In this document: one piece after another, positions 1 through 8,219 of the stretch
How positions within the stretch are numbered: the first letter of the stretch is position 1
Layout of the letters: every line of letters starts with the position of its first letter
Origin: an uncultured bacterium
Lineage (GTDB): Bacteria > Pseudomonadota > Alphaproteobacteria > Rhodospirillales > Rhodospirillaceae
NCBI GenBank assembly: GCA_903888485.1
Contig: CAISTS010000021.1
Span: forward strand, 1-45,163
DNA length: 45,163 nt
Direction: 5' to 3'
Notes under the pieces: model-generated
What the model saw: only the letters and a program-made list of their open reading frames with translations
Databases searched by the model: none
What the model was told of the DNA's origin: nothing
Program-made: the position numbers and the translations under genes

Positions 1-54
1 GTGCGGGCCGCGTGGTCCGCATACCCGACAGAAACGATTTGGCCCCCCGCCGGG

Positions 55-79
55 TTGCTGCATACCAGCTATGCAGCAA
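55..79 (-). terminator. Hairpin downstream of the response regulator gene
   Basis: A perfect 10-bp stem (TTGCTGCATA paired with TATGCAGCAA) encloses a 5-nt loop. It lies about 10 nt beyond the stop codon of the minus-strand response regulator gene, where a transcription terminator would be expected. No T run follows it on the minus strand, so a classical Rho-independent terminator is not proven. It could instead protect the 3' end of the transcript. Confidence 0.4.
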
Positions 80-89
80 TGGATGCCCG

Positions 90-602
90 CTAAACGCTTG
101 CTTTTGCTTCAGGCTCGGCGGAGGCGGGCCCTTCGACGGAGGGCGGTGCTTCGAGGCCGTCGCCCGTACCCAGACCGGGGCGGAGCGGTTGGGGCGGGGT
201 GATGCCGCGGGCGGAAAGCTGCTTGTTCACCGTCTCGATCAGCAAGTCCGGGGAAACCGGTTTCATCAAATAACCATCAATGCCGCGGCGCATAGCGGCT
301 TTGTAGGTACCGGTGTCGGTGCGACCAGTGAGGACGATGATCGGCAAAGCGCGCCGGCGAGGTGATTTGGCTTCGCGGACGCGCCGTATCAACGCGAGGC
401 CGCTAGCGTTAGGCAGCACCAGATCGATCAGGGCGCACTGAATGTTCAGGCCGCGATCCTTGAAGATGTAGAACAGCGCCTCTTCGGCGTTACCGGCGCA
501 GACGACGTGCTCATGCCCACCGGCTTTGAGGAAAGCCACGATGAGATCGCGGACGGCGGGCTCGTCCTCAACGACCAATATGCAAGGTAGCGCGCGGACC
601 AT
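90..602 (-). CDS. Single-domain response regulator (CheY-like receiver)
   Basis: A 170-aa protein made of one receiver domain (about residues 6-130) and a low-complexity Pro/Ala/Glu tail. The acidic pocket is visible as VVEDEP (E12, D13), the phosphoacceptor is D60 in CALIDLVLP, the switch threonine is T92 in IVLTGR, and the conserved lysine is K114 in LMKPV. All catalytic positions are intact, so it should accept phosphate from a histidine kinase. No DNA-binding or enzymatic output domain follows, so it probably acts by protein-protein contact, as CheY and DivK do. No kinase gene is adjacent. No Shine-Dalgarno sequence is obvious before the ATG, so a leaderless transcript is possible. Confidence 0.85.
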   Translation of the reverse strand: MVRALPCILVVEDEPAVRDLIVAFLKAGGHEHVVCAGNAEEALFYIFKDRGLNIQCALIDLVLPNASGLALIRRVREAKSPRRRALPIIVLTGRTDTGTYKAAMRRGIDGYLMKPVSPDLLIETVNKQLSARGITPPQPLRPGLGTGDGLEAPPSVEGPASAEPEAKASV

Positions 603-708
603 CGCTAAAACGGCAAGGAGTTTCGAGGGAGCGCCAAGATACTGAATCGAGGCCGAGCGGCAAGGCAGTTTCGTGTTAAGAGCCTGTCGCAGCTGGGGAC
701 TCTGTGGG

Positions 709-897
709 TTAGGTCCTGCGTGCGCGGGGTCCGGCGAACAGCCAGATCAGCCAGCCGAGAAGCGGCAGGAACAGAATCAGGATTATCCACAGGACTTTCT
801 TGCCCGTGGAGCGGTCGCTGCCGATCACCGAGACGATTGCCCAAATATCTGCGACGAGCACAAGCAGGCCGAAAAAGCCGCTGTATTCAAAGCGCAT
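709..897 (-). CDS. Small PLDc_N-type membrane protein
   Basis: A protein of about 62 aa starting MRFEYSG. I chose this ATG because AGGAG lies just upstream on the minus strand; an upstream in-frame ATG would add 20 unconvincing residues. It has two hydrophobic segments (around FFGLLVLVADIWAIVSVI and VLWIILILFLPLLGWLIWLF) separated by a short polar stretch with Gly, Ser and Lys. This pattern, with a Pro-Leu-Leu-Gly-Trp turn in the second helix and an Arg-rich C-terminus, matches the PLDc_N (phospholipase D nuclease N-terminal) family of small inner-membrane proteins. The family is often found alone and its role is unknown. It lies between the response regulator and the MFS exporter genes, all on the minus strand. 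Confidence 0.7.
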   Translation of the reverse strand: MRFEYSGFFGLLVLVADIWAIVSVIGSDRSTGKKVLWIILILFLPLLGWLIWLFAGPRARRT

Positions 898-967
898 GAT
901 GCCTCGCTCCTGCCAAAAAGGACCCGCAACTATCACACGTCCGCCGAAGGGCCGCAAAGCGGACTGA

Positions 968-2455
968 CTAATTCTCTGCGCGCAGCTTGCCGGGCCTGAC
1001 GGCCGGCACCCGCCAGGCCGTCGCCGCGGCGATGAGTGCGACCGCGAGCGCTACCCAGAAGACGTTGCTGAGGGACTCGCCCACTCCGACGGAGAGCGTG
1101 TGGATTTCGGCTGCGGGAATTTTTGCGCGCGCGGCAGGATCCATGACGGTTTGCACCGGATCGTGCGCATTCGGCAGCTTCACGGCGAGACTGAGGTTGA
1201 GAACGGTGCCGAGGATCGCTGTGCCGAAAGTGCCGCCCAGCATGCGCATGAACGCCTGGGCGGCGGTGGCGATGCCGCGATTGGTTCCGGCGGCTTCCTG
1301 CATGGAGATGTGGTGAGCGGCGTTCATGGTGCCGAGACCGGCGCCGGTCAGTCCTGCCGCGATGGCGGGCCACCAGCCGCCCAGCACGCTTGCGCTGACG
1401 GCTTCGGGTACAGAGACGAGGGCGGCCATCACACCGCCGCCGAACACGAGAAGTATGCCGCCCGCGATGGCAACCGCGCGGTAAGTCGTGTGCATCAGTA
1501 CGCGTGAGCTGAGCGTCGCGGCGATGGGCCAGCTGAACGACATGACCGACAGCGCGACGCCTGAGGCGAACACGCTGTCGCCGCGCACGCCCTGCAGATA
1601 GGTCGGCAGAAATGCGGTGATGCCCATGAGGATGGCGCCGACGGTAAATCCGCCGACATTGCAGGCATAAAGTGCCGGCTCGCGCCACAGCGCTGCCGGC
1701 AGTAGGGGTTCGGGTGAACGCCGCTCGACCCGCAGGAAAATATAAAACAGCAGCGCCGATACCGCGAATAGGCCGATGATTGCCCAGCCGAGCTTGTCGG
1801 CCTGCAGCATAGAGGTGACCGCCAAGGCGATGGCCGCCATCAGCAGCAGCGCGCCGGCAGCATCGATGGTGTGCTGAACCGTGCGCGGCGTCTCCTTGAG
1901 GAACACCGCCAGCATCAACACGGCGATGAGCGCGATCGGAATGTTAAGCCAAAAGATCAGAGGCCAGGTGAGCTGTCCAACGATGAAGGCGCCGATCACC
2001 GGCCCTAGGATCGACGAACCGGCGTAGACCGAGGCAAGTACCGGCTGGACGCGCACGCGCGCGATGCCAGGGTACATGTCGCCGACGATCGTGAGGGTTA
2101 CAGGCGCGATGGCGCCGGCGCCCAGACCTTGCACGGCGCGGAAGACGATCAGCATCAGCATGGTGGGCGCGAAGCCGCACAGGACGCTGCCGATCACGAA
2201 CAAGCCGAGCCCGAAGAACAGGATGCGTTTGCGCCCGTAGAGGTCGGCGAGCCGGCCGTAGATCGGAATCGTCACGGCCTGCGTGAGCATATAGGAGGCG
2301 AACACCCAGGCCAGAAGCGAGAAGCCGCCCAGGTCGGCGATGATGGTCGGCATGGCGGTCGCGACGATCGTGCCCTCGACTGCCGCGGTGAAAAGGGCCG
2401 CGATGCAGGCAAGGAAGATGAGACGTCGCTGGCCCGTGGTCAGTTTGGGGGACAT
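968..2455 (-). CDS. MFS multidrug exporter, DHA2 (EmrB/QacA-like) family
   Basis: A proton-coupled major facilitator expected to export drugs or toxic metabolites across the inner membrane. The protein starts with a short cytoplasmic segment and a helix containing a typical DHA2 motif (AALFTAAVEGTIVATAMPTI). Motif A is visible as GRLADLYGRKR in the loop after TM2. About 14 hydrophobic segments fit the DHA2 subfamily, and the 495-aa length is normal. I place the start at the ATG of MSPKLTTGQ because the TM1 region begins soon after. An upstream in-frame ATG at 2572 would add 39 unlikely residues. No strong Shine-Dalgarno is visible at either. No periplasmic adaptor (EmrA-like) gene is adjacent. 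It is transcribed divergently from the MAPEG gene. Confidence 0.85.
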   Translation of the reverse strand: MSPKLTTGQRRLIFLACIAALFTAAVEGTIVATAMPTIIADLGGFSLLAWVFASYMLTQAVTIPIYGRLADLYGRKRILFFGLGLFVIGSVLCGFAPTMLMLIVFRAVQGLGAGAIAPVTLTIVGDMYPGIARVRVQPVLASVYAGSSILGPVIGAFIVGQLTWPLIFWLNIPIALIAVLMLAVFLKETPRTVQHTIDAAGALLLMAAIALAVTSMLQADKLGWAIIGLFAVSALLFYIFLRVERRSPEPLLPAALWREPALYACNVGGFTVGAILMGITAFLPTYLQGVRGDSVFASGVALSVMSFSWPIAATLSSRVLMHTTYRAVAIAGGILLVFGGGVMAALVSVPEAVSASVLGGWWPAIAAGLTGAGLGTMNAAHHISMQEAAGTNRGIATAAQAFMRMLGGTFGTAILGTVLNLSLAVKLPNAHDPVQTVMDPAARAKIPAAEIHTLSVGVGESLSNVFWVALAVALIAAATAWRVPAVRPGKLRAEN

Positions 2456-2651
2456 GGATGTGAAGAATTGCGTGTCGCGCGGGAACAGCCCACCCGCGTT
2501 CAGCCTTGAAATATCGCTATTTAGGCCGCCTGTCATGCGCGATATGAGGACACAGGCCCGGCAGTTTTGCATCCCTCAAAGGCCCTTGATTGGACGAGGG
2601 GGGCGGTCCAGGCTGGACAATGGTGCCGGGTGATGGAGCCAAGGAGGGACG

Positions 2652-3050
2652 ATGTCGCCACTGCAGTTTCCGGTCACGCTGACCACGGCTTGCGTGCTTG
2701 GCCTGATCTATATCGTGCTGATGTTGCGTGTGAGCCAGCTGCGCTGGCGGCACAAGATCTCGTTAGGGGACGGGGGCAACCGCGACCTTTTGGAGCGCTG
2801 CCGCGCCCACGCCAACTTCGCCGAATACGTGCCGCTGATCCTGATCATGCTGGCCATCATCGAATACTCGAACGGCAACCCCGCGCTGTTGGTTGTGATC
2901 GCGCTGCTGCTGATTGTCGCGCGCATCCTGCATCCCATCGGCATGGCCCGGCCGGCGCCCAATCTGTTCCGTATGATCGGGGCGGGCGCGACCTTCCTGA
3001 TCCTCGGCATCTTGTCGGTCTGGGGGCTGACTATTGTGATTACGTCCTGA
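2652..3050 (+). CDS. MAPEG family membrane protein
   Basis: A 132-aa protein with four hydrophobic helices. The family hallmark lies between helices 1 and 2: a polar cytosolic stretch with LLERCRAHANFAEYVPL, equivalent to the ERxxRAxxNxxE(Y/N)xP motif that binds glutathione in MAPEG enzymes such as MGST1. Bacterial members are inner-membrane proteins with glutathione transferase or peroxidase activity, or of unknown substrate. AGGAGGG stands a few bases before the ATG. It is followed after 7 nt by the first PAS_5 gene, so the two may be cotranscribed. A link to the glutathione-dependent genes further downstream is inference only. Confidence 0.85.
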   Translation: MSPLQFPVTLTTACVLGLIYIVLMLRVSQLRWRHKISLGDGGNRDLLERCRAHANFAEYVPLILIMLAIIEYSNGNPALLVVIALLLIVARILHPIGMARPAPNLFRMIGAGATFLILGILSVWGLTIVITS

Positions 3051-3057
3051 GCGGCCC

Positions 3058-3552
3058 GTGAAACGCGGCTCGCCTCTATGGTCGCGCGAAGTCCAGGCGT
3101 TCCTGGATCTCTGGCAGTCTTTGCGTACGCCCGGCGCACTCATGCCGAGCGGTTATATCGTGGAGGTGTCAAAGGGCGGCGCGATAGTGCGTTACCAGGG
3201 CACGCGGCTGGTGGAAGCCTGGCAGCGCGACTTCACCGGCACCGAAATGCATGACGGCACCCGAGCTCAGTATAAGGCGCGGTCCGTCGACAACATGCTG
3301 CGGGCAGTCGAACAGCCGTGTGGCCATTTCGCGCGTTATCATTTCGGCAAGGTCGGCGGCGGCCTGTTGGTCGCCGAGTACACCAGTCTGCCGCTCGCCG
3401 TGCAGCCCGGCCGTCCGCCGCAGCTCGTGTGCTACATCGCACCCCAAGGCAAGGAGCAAGCCCAAGGCGCGGTCAACTCTGTTAAGGTCACGGAGGCCAC
3501 CTGGGTGGATATCGGTGCCGGGGTCCCGTCCGAGCCGCCGCATTCGCTGTAG
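3058..3552 (+). CDS. PAS_5 (DUF1457-type) protein, paralogue A, internally shortened
   Basis: A 164-aa protein with a GTG start, 7 nt after the MAPEG gene. It aligns by eye with the next gene: [12 protein letters not shown] against [28 protein letters not shown] against [16 protein letters not shown], and the identical [11 protein letters not shown]. It ends in WVDIGAGVP, a signature shared by all three PAS_5-like proteins in this window. PAS_5 proteins are alphaproteobacterial single-domain PAS-like proteins with no known output. Relative to paralogue B it lacks about 15 residues between two Met-Pro pairs, an in-frame loss that removes part of the early PAS fold. The ligand is unknown. Confidence 0.75.
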   Translation: MKRGSPLWSREVQAFLDLWQSLRTPGALMPSGYIVEVSKGGAIVRYQGTRLVEAWQRDFTGTEMHDGTRAQYKARSVDNMLRAVEQPCGHFARYHFGKVGGGLLVAEYTSLPLAVQPGRPPQLVCYIAPQGKEQAQGAVNSVKVTEATWVDIGAGVPSEPPHSL

Positions 3553-3557
3553 CTTTG

Positions 3558-4051
3558 ATGACCTGGTCGCCCGACATCCAAGCTTTCTTCGCCGCCTGGA
3601 ATACGCTGCGCGGCAAACGGATGATGCCCACCTCGGAAGAATTCTTCGACGCCGCCCCGGCGCGCTACATGCCGAACTGCTACGTGGTCGAGATCACTGA
3701 CGACCAGGCCGTGGTGCGATTTCAAGGCTCATTCCTCATGGCGTATTGGCAGGACGACTACACCGGTCGCGAAATGCACGCGGGCGATCGCAGCAAATAC
3801 AAAGCCCATTCGCTCGCCAACATGCAGACAATTGTGCGGCACCCCTGCGGGCAGCACCTCAACTTCAGCTTCGATACGTCGCTGGGGATTCAAGCCCTCG
3901 CTGAGCACATCAACCTCCCGCTGGCCGTTCAGCCGGGCCGTCCGCCGCGGATGATTTGCCTGATCTGGCCGACCGAGCCGGGCGCAACGACCTGGCGTGG
4001 ATCGACATCGGCGGGGGCGTTCCGGCGAAACCGCCCCTCAGCTTCTCATAA
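3558..4051 (+). pseudogene. PAS_5 (DUF1457-type) protein, paralogue B, frameshifted
   Basis: The first ~140 residues ([18 protein letters not shown] onward) are a PAS_5 domain close to the preceding gene. Near 3966-3985 the frame breaks. The -1 frame from about 3971 continues with [18 protein letters not shown] and stops at TAA 4049-4051, giving exactly the WIDIGGGVP signature at the C-terminus of the paralogues. In the original frame the sequence becomes nonsense and runs without a stop into frmA, creating an artificial 563-codon open frame. The break is consistent with loss of one base, possibly in the GGG at 3980-3982. It may be a sequencing error, in which case the gene is intact, or a genuine recent mutation. 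The start is the ATG at 3558, a few bases after the stop of paralogue A. Confidence 0.75.
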
Positions 4052-4115
4052 ATCCGACTCCAACCCTCCGGCGGCGCTCTCTATACTCCGGCGCTTAACG
4101 GGGAGTTTTATTCTT

Positions 4116-5246
4116 ATGATCAAGTCGCGCGCCGCCGTCGCCTGGGAAGCAGGCAAACCGCTCACCATTGAAACTGTCGATATCGAAGGCCCACGCGCGG
4201 GCGAAGTGCTGGTGGAAGTGATGGCAACGGGCGTCTGCCACACCGACGCTTACACGCTGTCTGGGATGGACTCCGAAGGCAAATTCCCGGCCATCCTCGG
4301 CCACGAAGGCGCGGGCATCGTGCGCGAGGTGGGCGTTGGCGTGACCAGTGTGAAGTCGGGCGATCACGTCATTCCGCTCTACACGCCCGAATGTCGCCAG
4401 TGCAAAACGTGCCTGTCGCGCCGGAGCAACCTGTGCACCGCCATCCGTGCCACGCAGGGGCAAGGCGTCATGCCTGACAACACCAGCCGGTTCTCGTGCG
4501 AGCCGGCCGGAAAAAAGCGCGGCCAGATTTTTCATTACATGGGCTGCTCGACCTTCTCGAATTTCACGGTCTTACCCGAGATTGCGGTGGCCAAAGTGCG
4601 AACCGACGCGCCCTTCGACAAGATCTGCTACATCGGCTGCGGCGTCACGACCGGCATCGGCGCGGTGATCAACACGGCCAAGGTCTGGCCCGGCGCGAAT
4701 GTCGCCGTGTTCGGTCTCGGCGGCATCGGGCTCAACGTGATTCAGGGGGCGCGCATGGTGGGTGCCGACAAGATCATCGGCATCGACATCAACCCGGCCA
4801 AGGCCGAAGCCGCCAAGCGCTTCGGCATGACAGAGTTCATCAACCCGAACGAGGTCGGTGTCGACAAGGTGGTGGCGGCGGTGGTGGACGCTACGAATGG
4901 AGGAGCGGATTTCTCCTTCGACTGCACCGGCAACACCAACGTGATGCGCCAGGCGCTCGAATGCTGCCATCGCGGCTGGGGCGAGAGCATCATCATAGGC
5001 GTGGCCGAAGCCGGCAAGGAGATCGCCACCCGCCCGTTCCAGCTGGTCACCGGCCGCGTCTGGAAAGGCTCGGCCTTCGGCGGCGCGCGCGGGCGCACCG
5101 ATGTGCCAAAGATCGTCGACTGGTACATGGAAGGCAAGATCGAGATCGACAGCCTGATCACCCACACCATGCCGCTCGATCAGATCAATCACGCGTTCGA
5201 TTTGATGCACGATGGCAAGTCGATCCGTTCGGTGATTGTGTACTGA
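4116..5246 (+). CDS. frmA: S-(hydroxymethyl)glutathione dehydrogenase (class III alcohol dehydrogenase)
   Basis: Oxidises S-hydroxymethylglutathione, the spontaneous adduct of formaldehyde and glutathione, to S-formylglutathione with NAD; it also reduces S-nitrosoglutathione. This is the first enzymatic step of cytosolic formaldehyde detoxification. The 376-aa length is normal. Catalytic zinc ligands are C41 (GVCHTD), H63 (GHEGAG) and C175 (GCGVTTG). The structural zinc is held by C93, C96, C99 and C107. The Rossmann motif GLGGIG follows around residue 200. The ATG at 4116 is preceded by GGGGAG at a good distance and matches the usual N-terminus, so the in-frame upstream extension through the PAS_5 gene is not real. 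The stop overlaps the start of fghA by one base. Confidence 0.96.
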   Translation: MIKSRAAVAWEAGKPLTIETVDIEGPRAGEVLVEVMATGVCHTDAYTLSGMDSEGKFPAILGHEGAGIVREVGVGVTSVKSGDHVIPLYTPECRQCKTCLSRRSNLCTAIRATQGQGVMPDNTSRFSCEPAGKKRGQIFHYMGCSTFSNFTVLPEIAVAKVRTDAPFDKICYIGCGVTTGIGAVINTAKVWPGANVAVFGLGGIGLNVIQGARMVGADKIIGIDINPAKAEAAKRFGMTEFINPNEVGVDKVVAAVVDATNGGADFSFDCTGNTNVMRQALECCHRGWGESIIIGVAEAGKEIATRPFQLVTGRVWKGSAFGGARGRTDVPKIVDWYMEGKIEIDSLITHTMPLDQINHAFDLMHDGKSIRSVIVY

Positions 5247-6082
5247 TGGAAACGCTTTCACGCGTCCGCAGTTTCGACGGCTGGCAGCTCGTCTGCCGCC
5301 ACGACAGCGCCTCGACCGGTACGCCGATGCGATTTGGTGTCTATCTGCCGCCAGCGGCGGAGAAGGGCAAAGTGCCCGTGCTCTGGTTCCTCTCGGGTCT
5401 GACCTGCACCGAGGCCAACTTCACTGAGAAGGCGGGCGCGCAGCGCGTCGCGGCCGACCTCGGTTTGATGCTGGTGGTGCCCGACACCTCGCCGCGCGGT
5501 GAGAATGTCGCCAACGATGCCGCCTCTGACCTGGGCCAAGGCGCGGGCTTCTATCTCAATGCGACCGAGGCTCCCTGGGCGCGGCATTTCAAAATGGAGT
5601 CCTGGATCACCGAGGAATTGCCGCAAGTCATCGCGCGGGAATTCCCGGCCGACATCACGCGTCAGGGCATTACCGGCCATTCCATGGGCGGGCACGGCGC
5701 ACTGACGCTCGCGCTGCGCCATCCGGATCGCTACCGCTCGGTTTCAGCCTTCGCGCCGATCTGCGCGCCGTCGCAGTGTCCCTGGGGCGAGAAAGCCTTC
5801 ACCGCCTATCTCGGTCCCGACCGCAAGGCGTGGCGTGCCCATGACGCCTGCGCACTGATCGCCGACGGCGCGCGCGTCCCTGAGATGTTCGTCGACCAGG
5901 GCACGGCGGATAAGTACTTAGAAGAACAGCTCAAGCCGCAGTTGCTGGAAGAGGCTTGCGAGAAAGCCGGGATACCGCTGACCCTGCGCATGCAGGACGG
6001 CTACGATCACTCGTATTATTTCATCACGAGCTTCGTCGAAGATCACGTGCTGTATCACGCCAACGCGCTCGTCGCCGACTAA
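5246..6082 (+). CDS. fghA: S-formylglutathione hydrolase
   Basis: Hydrolyses S-formylglutathione, the product of FrmA, to formate and glutathione in the cytosol. This 278-aa esterase-D-type serine hydrolase has the nucleophile S146 in GHSMGGHGAL, the acid D222 in QGTADKYL and the base H255 in GYDHSYYF. The oxyanion region contains FLSGLTCTEANF. The start ATG shares its A with the TGA stop of frmA (TGATG), which indicates translational coupling and a two-gene operon. The 3' end overlaps the convergent diguanylate cyclase gene by 4 nt, both stops lying in CTAA. Start and length are normal for the family. Confidence 0.96.
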   Translation: METLSRVRSFDGWQLVCRHDSASTGTPMRFGVYLPPAAEKGKVPVLWFLSGLTCTEANFTEKAGAQRVAADLGLMLVVPDTSPRGENVANDAASDLGQGAGFYLNATEAPWARHFKMESWITEELPQVIAREFPADITRQGITGHSMGGHGALTLALRHPDRYRSVSAFAPICAPSQCPWGEKAFTAYLGPDRKAWRAHDACALIADGARVPEMFVDQGTADKYLEEQLKPQLLEEACEKAGIPLTLRMQDGYDHSYYFITSFVEDHVLYHANALVAD

Positions 6083-7116
6083 TCGGCGTCGGTGTCGTCC
6101 GCGCGCACCACGCGATTTCGGCCGGTTTCTTTCGCCTTGTAGAGCGCCGTGTCCGCGCGCTTGACCCAGGCGGCCTGCGTGAGGTTGCGTTGAAGCTCGG
6201 CGAGGCCGATGCTGACCGTGACCGGGCGGCCCTTCAGCAGCGCCGCCTCGGCGATACGCCCGCGCAGGTTCTCGGCCTGAATCATGGCCGCGCTGCCGGG
6301 CGTATCGGCCAGGAACAGCAGGAATTCCTCACCGCCCATGCGGAACAGGCGGTCGAGCTTGCGTGCGCGGCTCTTGATCAGGTGCACGAGGTCCTTGAGA
6401 ACGCGGTCGCCGGCATCGTGCCCGTGCTCGTCGTTGACGCGCTTGAAGTGGTCGATGTCGATCAGAAGGATCGTCGCGGGCGCGCCCGTGCGCTGATGGC
6501 GCTCGACGGCGTCATCGAGGGCGAATTCCATCTGGCGGCGGTTGTAGGCGCCGGTGAGGGGATCGGTGATCGCCTGGCCCAGAAGTTCAGACTGCAGTTC
6601 GCGGATGACGTCGGTGATGATGTAGATCACGACAATGGTCAGCGCGAGCGAGACCGCGAAGCGTAGCGCGTTGCCTTGACCGAGCGAGAGCAGCACCAAA
6701 GGCGCCGCCACGGCGAGCAGCACGAGGCTCGCGGCTACGGCTAAACGCCTGGGCAGCACGAAGTAGCACAAGAGCACACCCGGATAGCACCACAGCGCAC
6801 CGTGCAGCCCTTCGGTATTCAGCGAAACGCCGATGGCGATGACTGTTGGGAGCAGCAGAAAAGCGAACGGGATCGGCGGGCGCTTCTTGAGGTGGATGGC
6901 AATGCCGTCGATGCCGAAGCAGACGACGATGGCCAAAGTCGCTACGCCGAGGAGGATATGGCCTTCGAATAGATCCAGGATTCCGAAAGGCGTAATGAAA
7001 ATCGCGACCGCGATCGCGAGCAGGAACATGATGCGTTCGCGGTAGAACTCTAGAATATCCTGACTACGGCGCGGCTGTTCTGCCGCGCGTGGCGCCGAAG
7101 CGTCGGGTGGAATCAT
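6079..7116 (-). CDS. Membrane-bound diguanylate cyclase (GGDEF)
   Basis: Makes the second messenger cyclic di-GMP from two GTP. The 345-aa protein has about six hydrophobic segments in residues 30-170, a sensor region of no family I can name, followed by a GGDEF domain (about 180-340). The active site is GGEEF at 261-265. The allosteric I-site is present as RKLD at 252-255, five residues upstream, so product inhibition is likely. The entry motif TDPLTGAYNRR and the metal-binding DIDHFKRVND are also intact. No EAL domain is attached. The gene is convergent with fghA and is probably an independent unit transcribed from the 7117-7301 spacer. Confidence 0.92.
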   Translation of the reverse strand: MIPPDASAPRAAEQPRRSQDILEFYRERIMFLLAIAVAIFITPFGILDLFEGHILLGVATLAIVVCFGIDGIAIHLKKRPPIPFAFLLLPTVIAIGVSLNTEGLHGALWCYPGVLLCYFVLPRRLAVAASLVLLAVAAPLVLLSLGQGNALRFAVSLALTIVVIYIITDVIRELQSELLGQAITDPLTGAYNRRQMEFALDDAVERHQRTGAPATILLIDIDHFKRVNDEHGHDAGDRVLKDLVHLIKSRARKLDRLFRMGGEEFLLFLADTPGSAAMIQAENLRGRIAEAALLKGRPVTVSIGLAELQRNLTQAAWVKRADTALYKAKETGRNRVVRADDTDAD

Positions 7117-7301
7117 GACTGTGTTTTAGTGGAAAGGTCCTGCAGCTTGACGTGCCCGCTGGGCGTGACCGTCTTATCCTTTCCTCCCCCTAGGGTTAGT
7201 GTAGCAGCATTGGCCCCGGCGCAAAGGGCTCGCCGGGTGGCTTTCGCGCGCCGCGCCGATTGCGTTATGATGGGGGCTGGTTGTCCAACCTGGGGTACGC
7301 A

Positions 7302-7715
7302 ATGGCCATCACTGGGAAATGTCTTTGCGGCGCGGTGCGTTACACATGCACGTCGCAGCCGATCGCGGTGCGCACCTGCTGGTGCCGCTTGTGCCAATAC
7401 TTGGGCGCCGGCAGCGCGACGGTGAACGCCGGATTCTATAAAAAAGACGTGACGGTGACGGGCGAACTCACCGACTACGCCAGCGTTGCCGACAGCGGCA
7501 CGCCCATGCACCGCAAATTCTGCCCGGCCTGCGGCACCGCCATGTTCAGCGAGGCCGAGACGCGCCCACACCTGATTTTCATTCGGGCCGGCACCTTGGA
7601 CGATCCCGGGATCGCCGCGCCCCAGGCCACGATCTGGACCAAAATGGCGCCACAGTGGGCGTGCATAAACGAGACATTGCCGCAGTTCGAGGGCCAGCCG
7701 CCGCCCGCTGGATAA
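7302..7715 (+). CDS. GFA family protein (glutathione-dependent formaldehyde-activating enzyme family)
   Basis: A 137-aa protein with the Mss4-like zinc fold of the GFA family. All seven family cysteines are present: C7 and C9 (CLCG), C26, C28 and C31 (CWCRLC), C74 and C77 (CPACG), which hold two zinc ions. The founding member in Paracoccus was reported to speed condensation of formaldehyde with glutathione; later work questioned this, and many paralogues have unknown roles. The nearby frmA-fghA pair makes a glutathione-linked role attractive, but the gene is separated from them by the cyclase and may be unrelated. I took the ATG at 7302 because CLCG then begins at residue 7, as is usual. Confidence 0.85.
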   Translation: MAITGKCLCGAVRYTCTSQPIAVRTCWCRLCQYLGAGSATVNAGFYKKDVTVTGELTDYASVADSGTPMHRKFCPACGTAMFSEAETRPHLIFIRAGTLDDPGIAAPQATIWTKMAPQWACINETLPQFEGQPPPAG

Positions 7716-7793
7716 CAAGGGGCGGCTTGAATGATTGAGATTGCTCGTGCGCCGGTGGGCCGCATAGCATGTAATAAATCACGGGAGGATTTC

Positions 7794-8207
7794 ATGACCT
7801 ACGGAATGAAGTTGTTGGCGGGCGCCGCGCTCGCGGTCGGTATGATCGGTACGGCGCTGGCCGCGGTGGCCGAGCCGCCGTGGAGCCCGGCGCAGGTCAG
7901 CGTGTTCGAGCAGGGCGGCAAGTACTCCTTCGGCAACGATTACGGCATTCCGTTCTTCACCAACGACCGCGACAAGGGCGACAAGGTTGGCTGCGGCGAC
8001 GACTGTGTCGGCATCACGTGGTTGCCGGTCTACGCACGCGAGAGCGCCATGCCGCAAGGCAACTGGAGCATCATCCTGCGCCCCGACAAAGCCGCGCAGT
8101 GGGCCTACAAAGGCAAGCCCGTCTACAACTACTTCGCCAGCCAAAACCGGGAAGAAGTCGTAGGCATCGCCAAGGAAGACGGGCATTGGCACCCGTTGGA
8201 GCCTTAG
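7794..8207 (+). CDS. Exported COG4315-like protein
   Basis: A 137-aa protein with an N-terminal signal sequence (GMKLLAGAALAVGMIGTALAA, cleavage likely after ALAA). The mature part ends with a typical block of the COG4315 / Lipoprotein_15 family: WSIILRPDKAAQWAYKGKPVYNY, in which a Trp-Ser-Ile-Ile-x-Arg strand is followed by QWAYKGKPVY. These small envelope proteins often occur in short repeats; this one has a single clear repeat. No lipobox cysteine is visible, so it is probably soluble and periplasmic. Two cysteines lie close together in GCGDDC. GGGAGG precedes the chosen ATG. Function unknown. Confidence 0.7.
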   Translation: MTYGMKLLAGAALAVGMIGTALAAVAEPPWSPAQVSVFEQGGKYSFGNDYGIPFFTNDRDKGDKVGCGDDCVGITWLPVYARESAMPQGNWSIILRPDKAAQWAYKGKPVYNYFASQNREEVVGIAKEDGHWHPLEP

Positions 8208-8219
8208 AACTTTTCAATC

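Noticed and set aside
605..844. A 79-codon minus-strand frame overlapping the PLDc_N-type gene
   Set aside because: It is an out-of-frame reading of the small membrane protein gene and has no domain or hydrophobic pattern.
4496..5245. The upstream half of a long open frame that ends with fghA
   Set aside because: This half overlaps frmA in another frame and is Arg/His-rich nonsense; fghA begins at 5246.
3555..5246. A single 563-codon open frame joining a PAS-like domain to the dehydrogenase
   Set aside because: The PAS_5 C-terminus is found in the -1 frame with its own stop at 4049, and frmA has its own Shine-Dalgarno and normal start at 4116.
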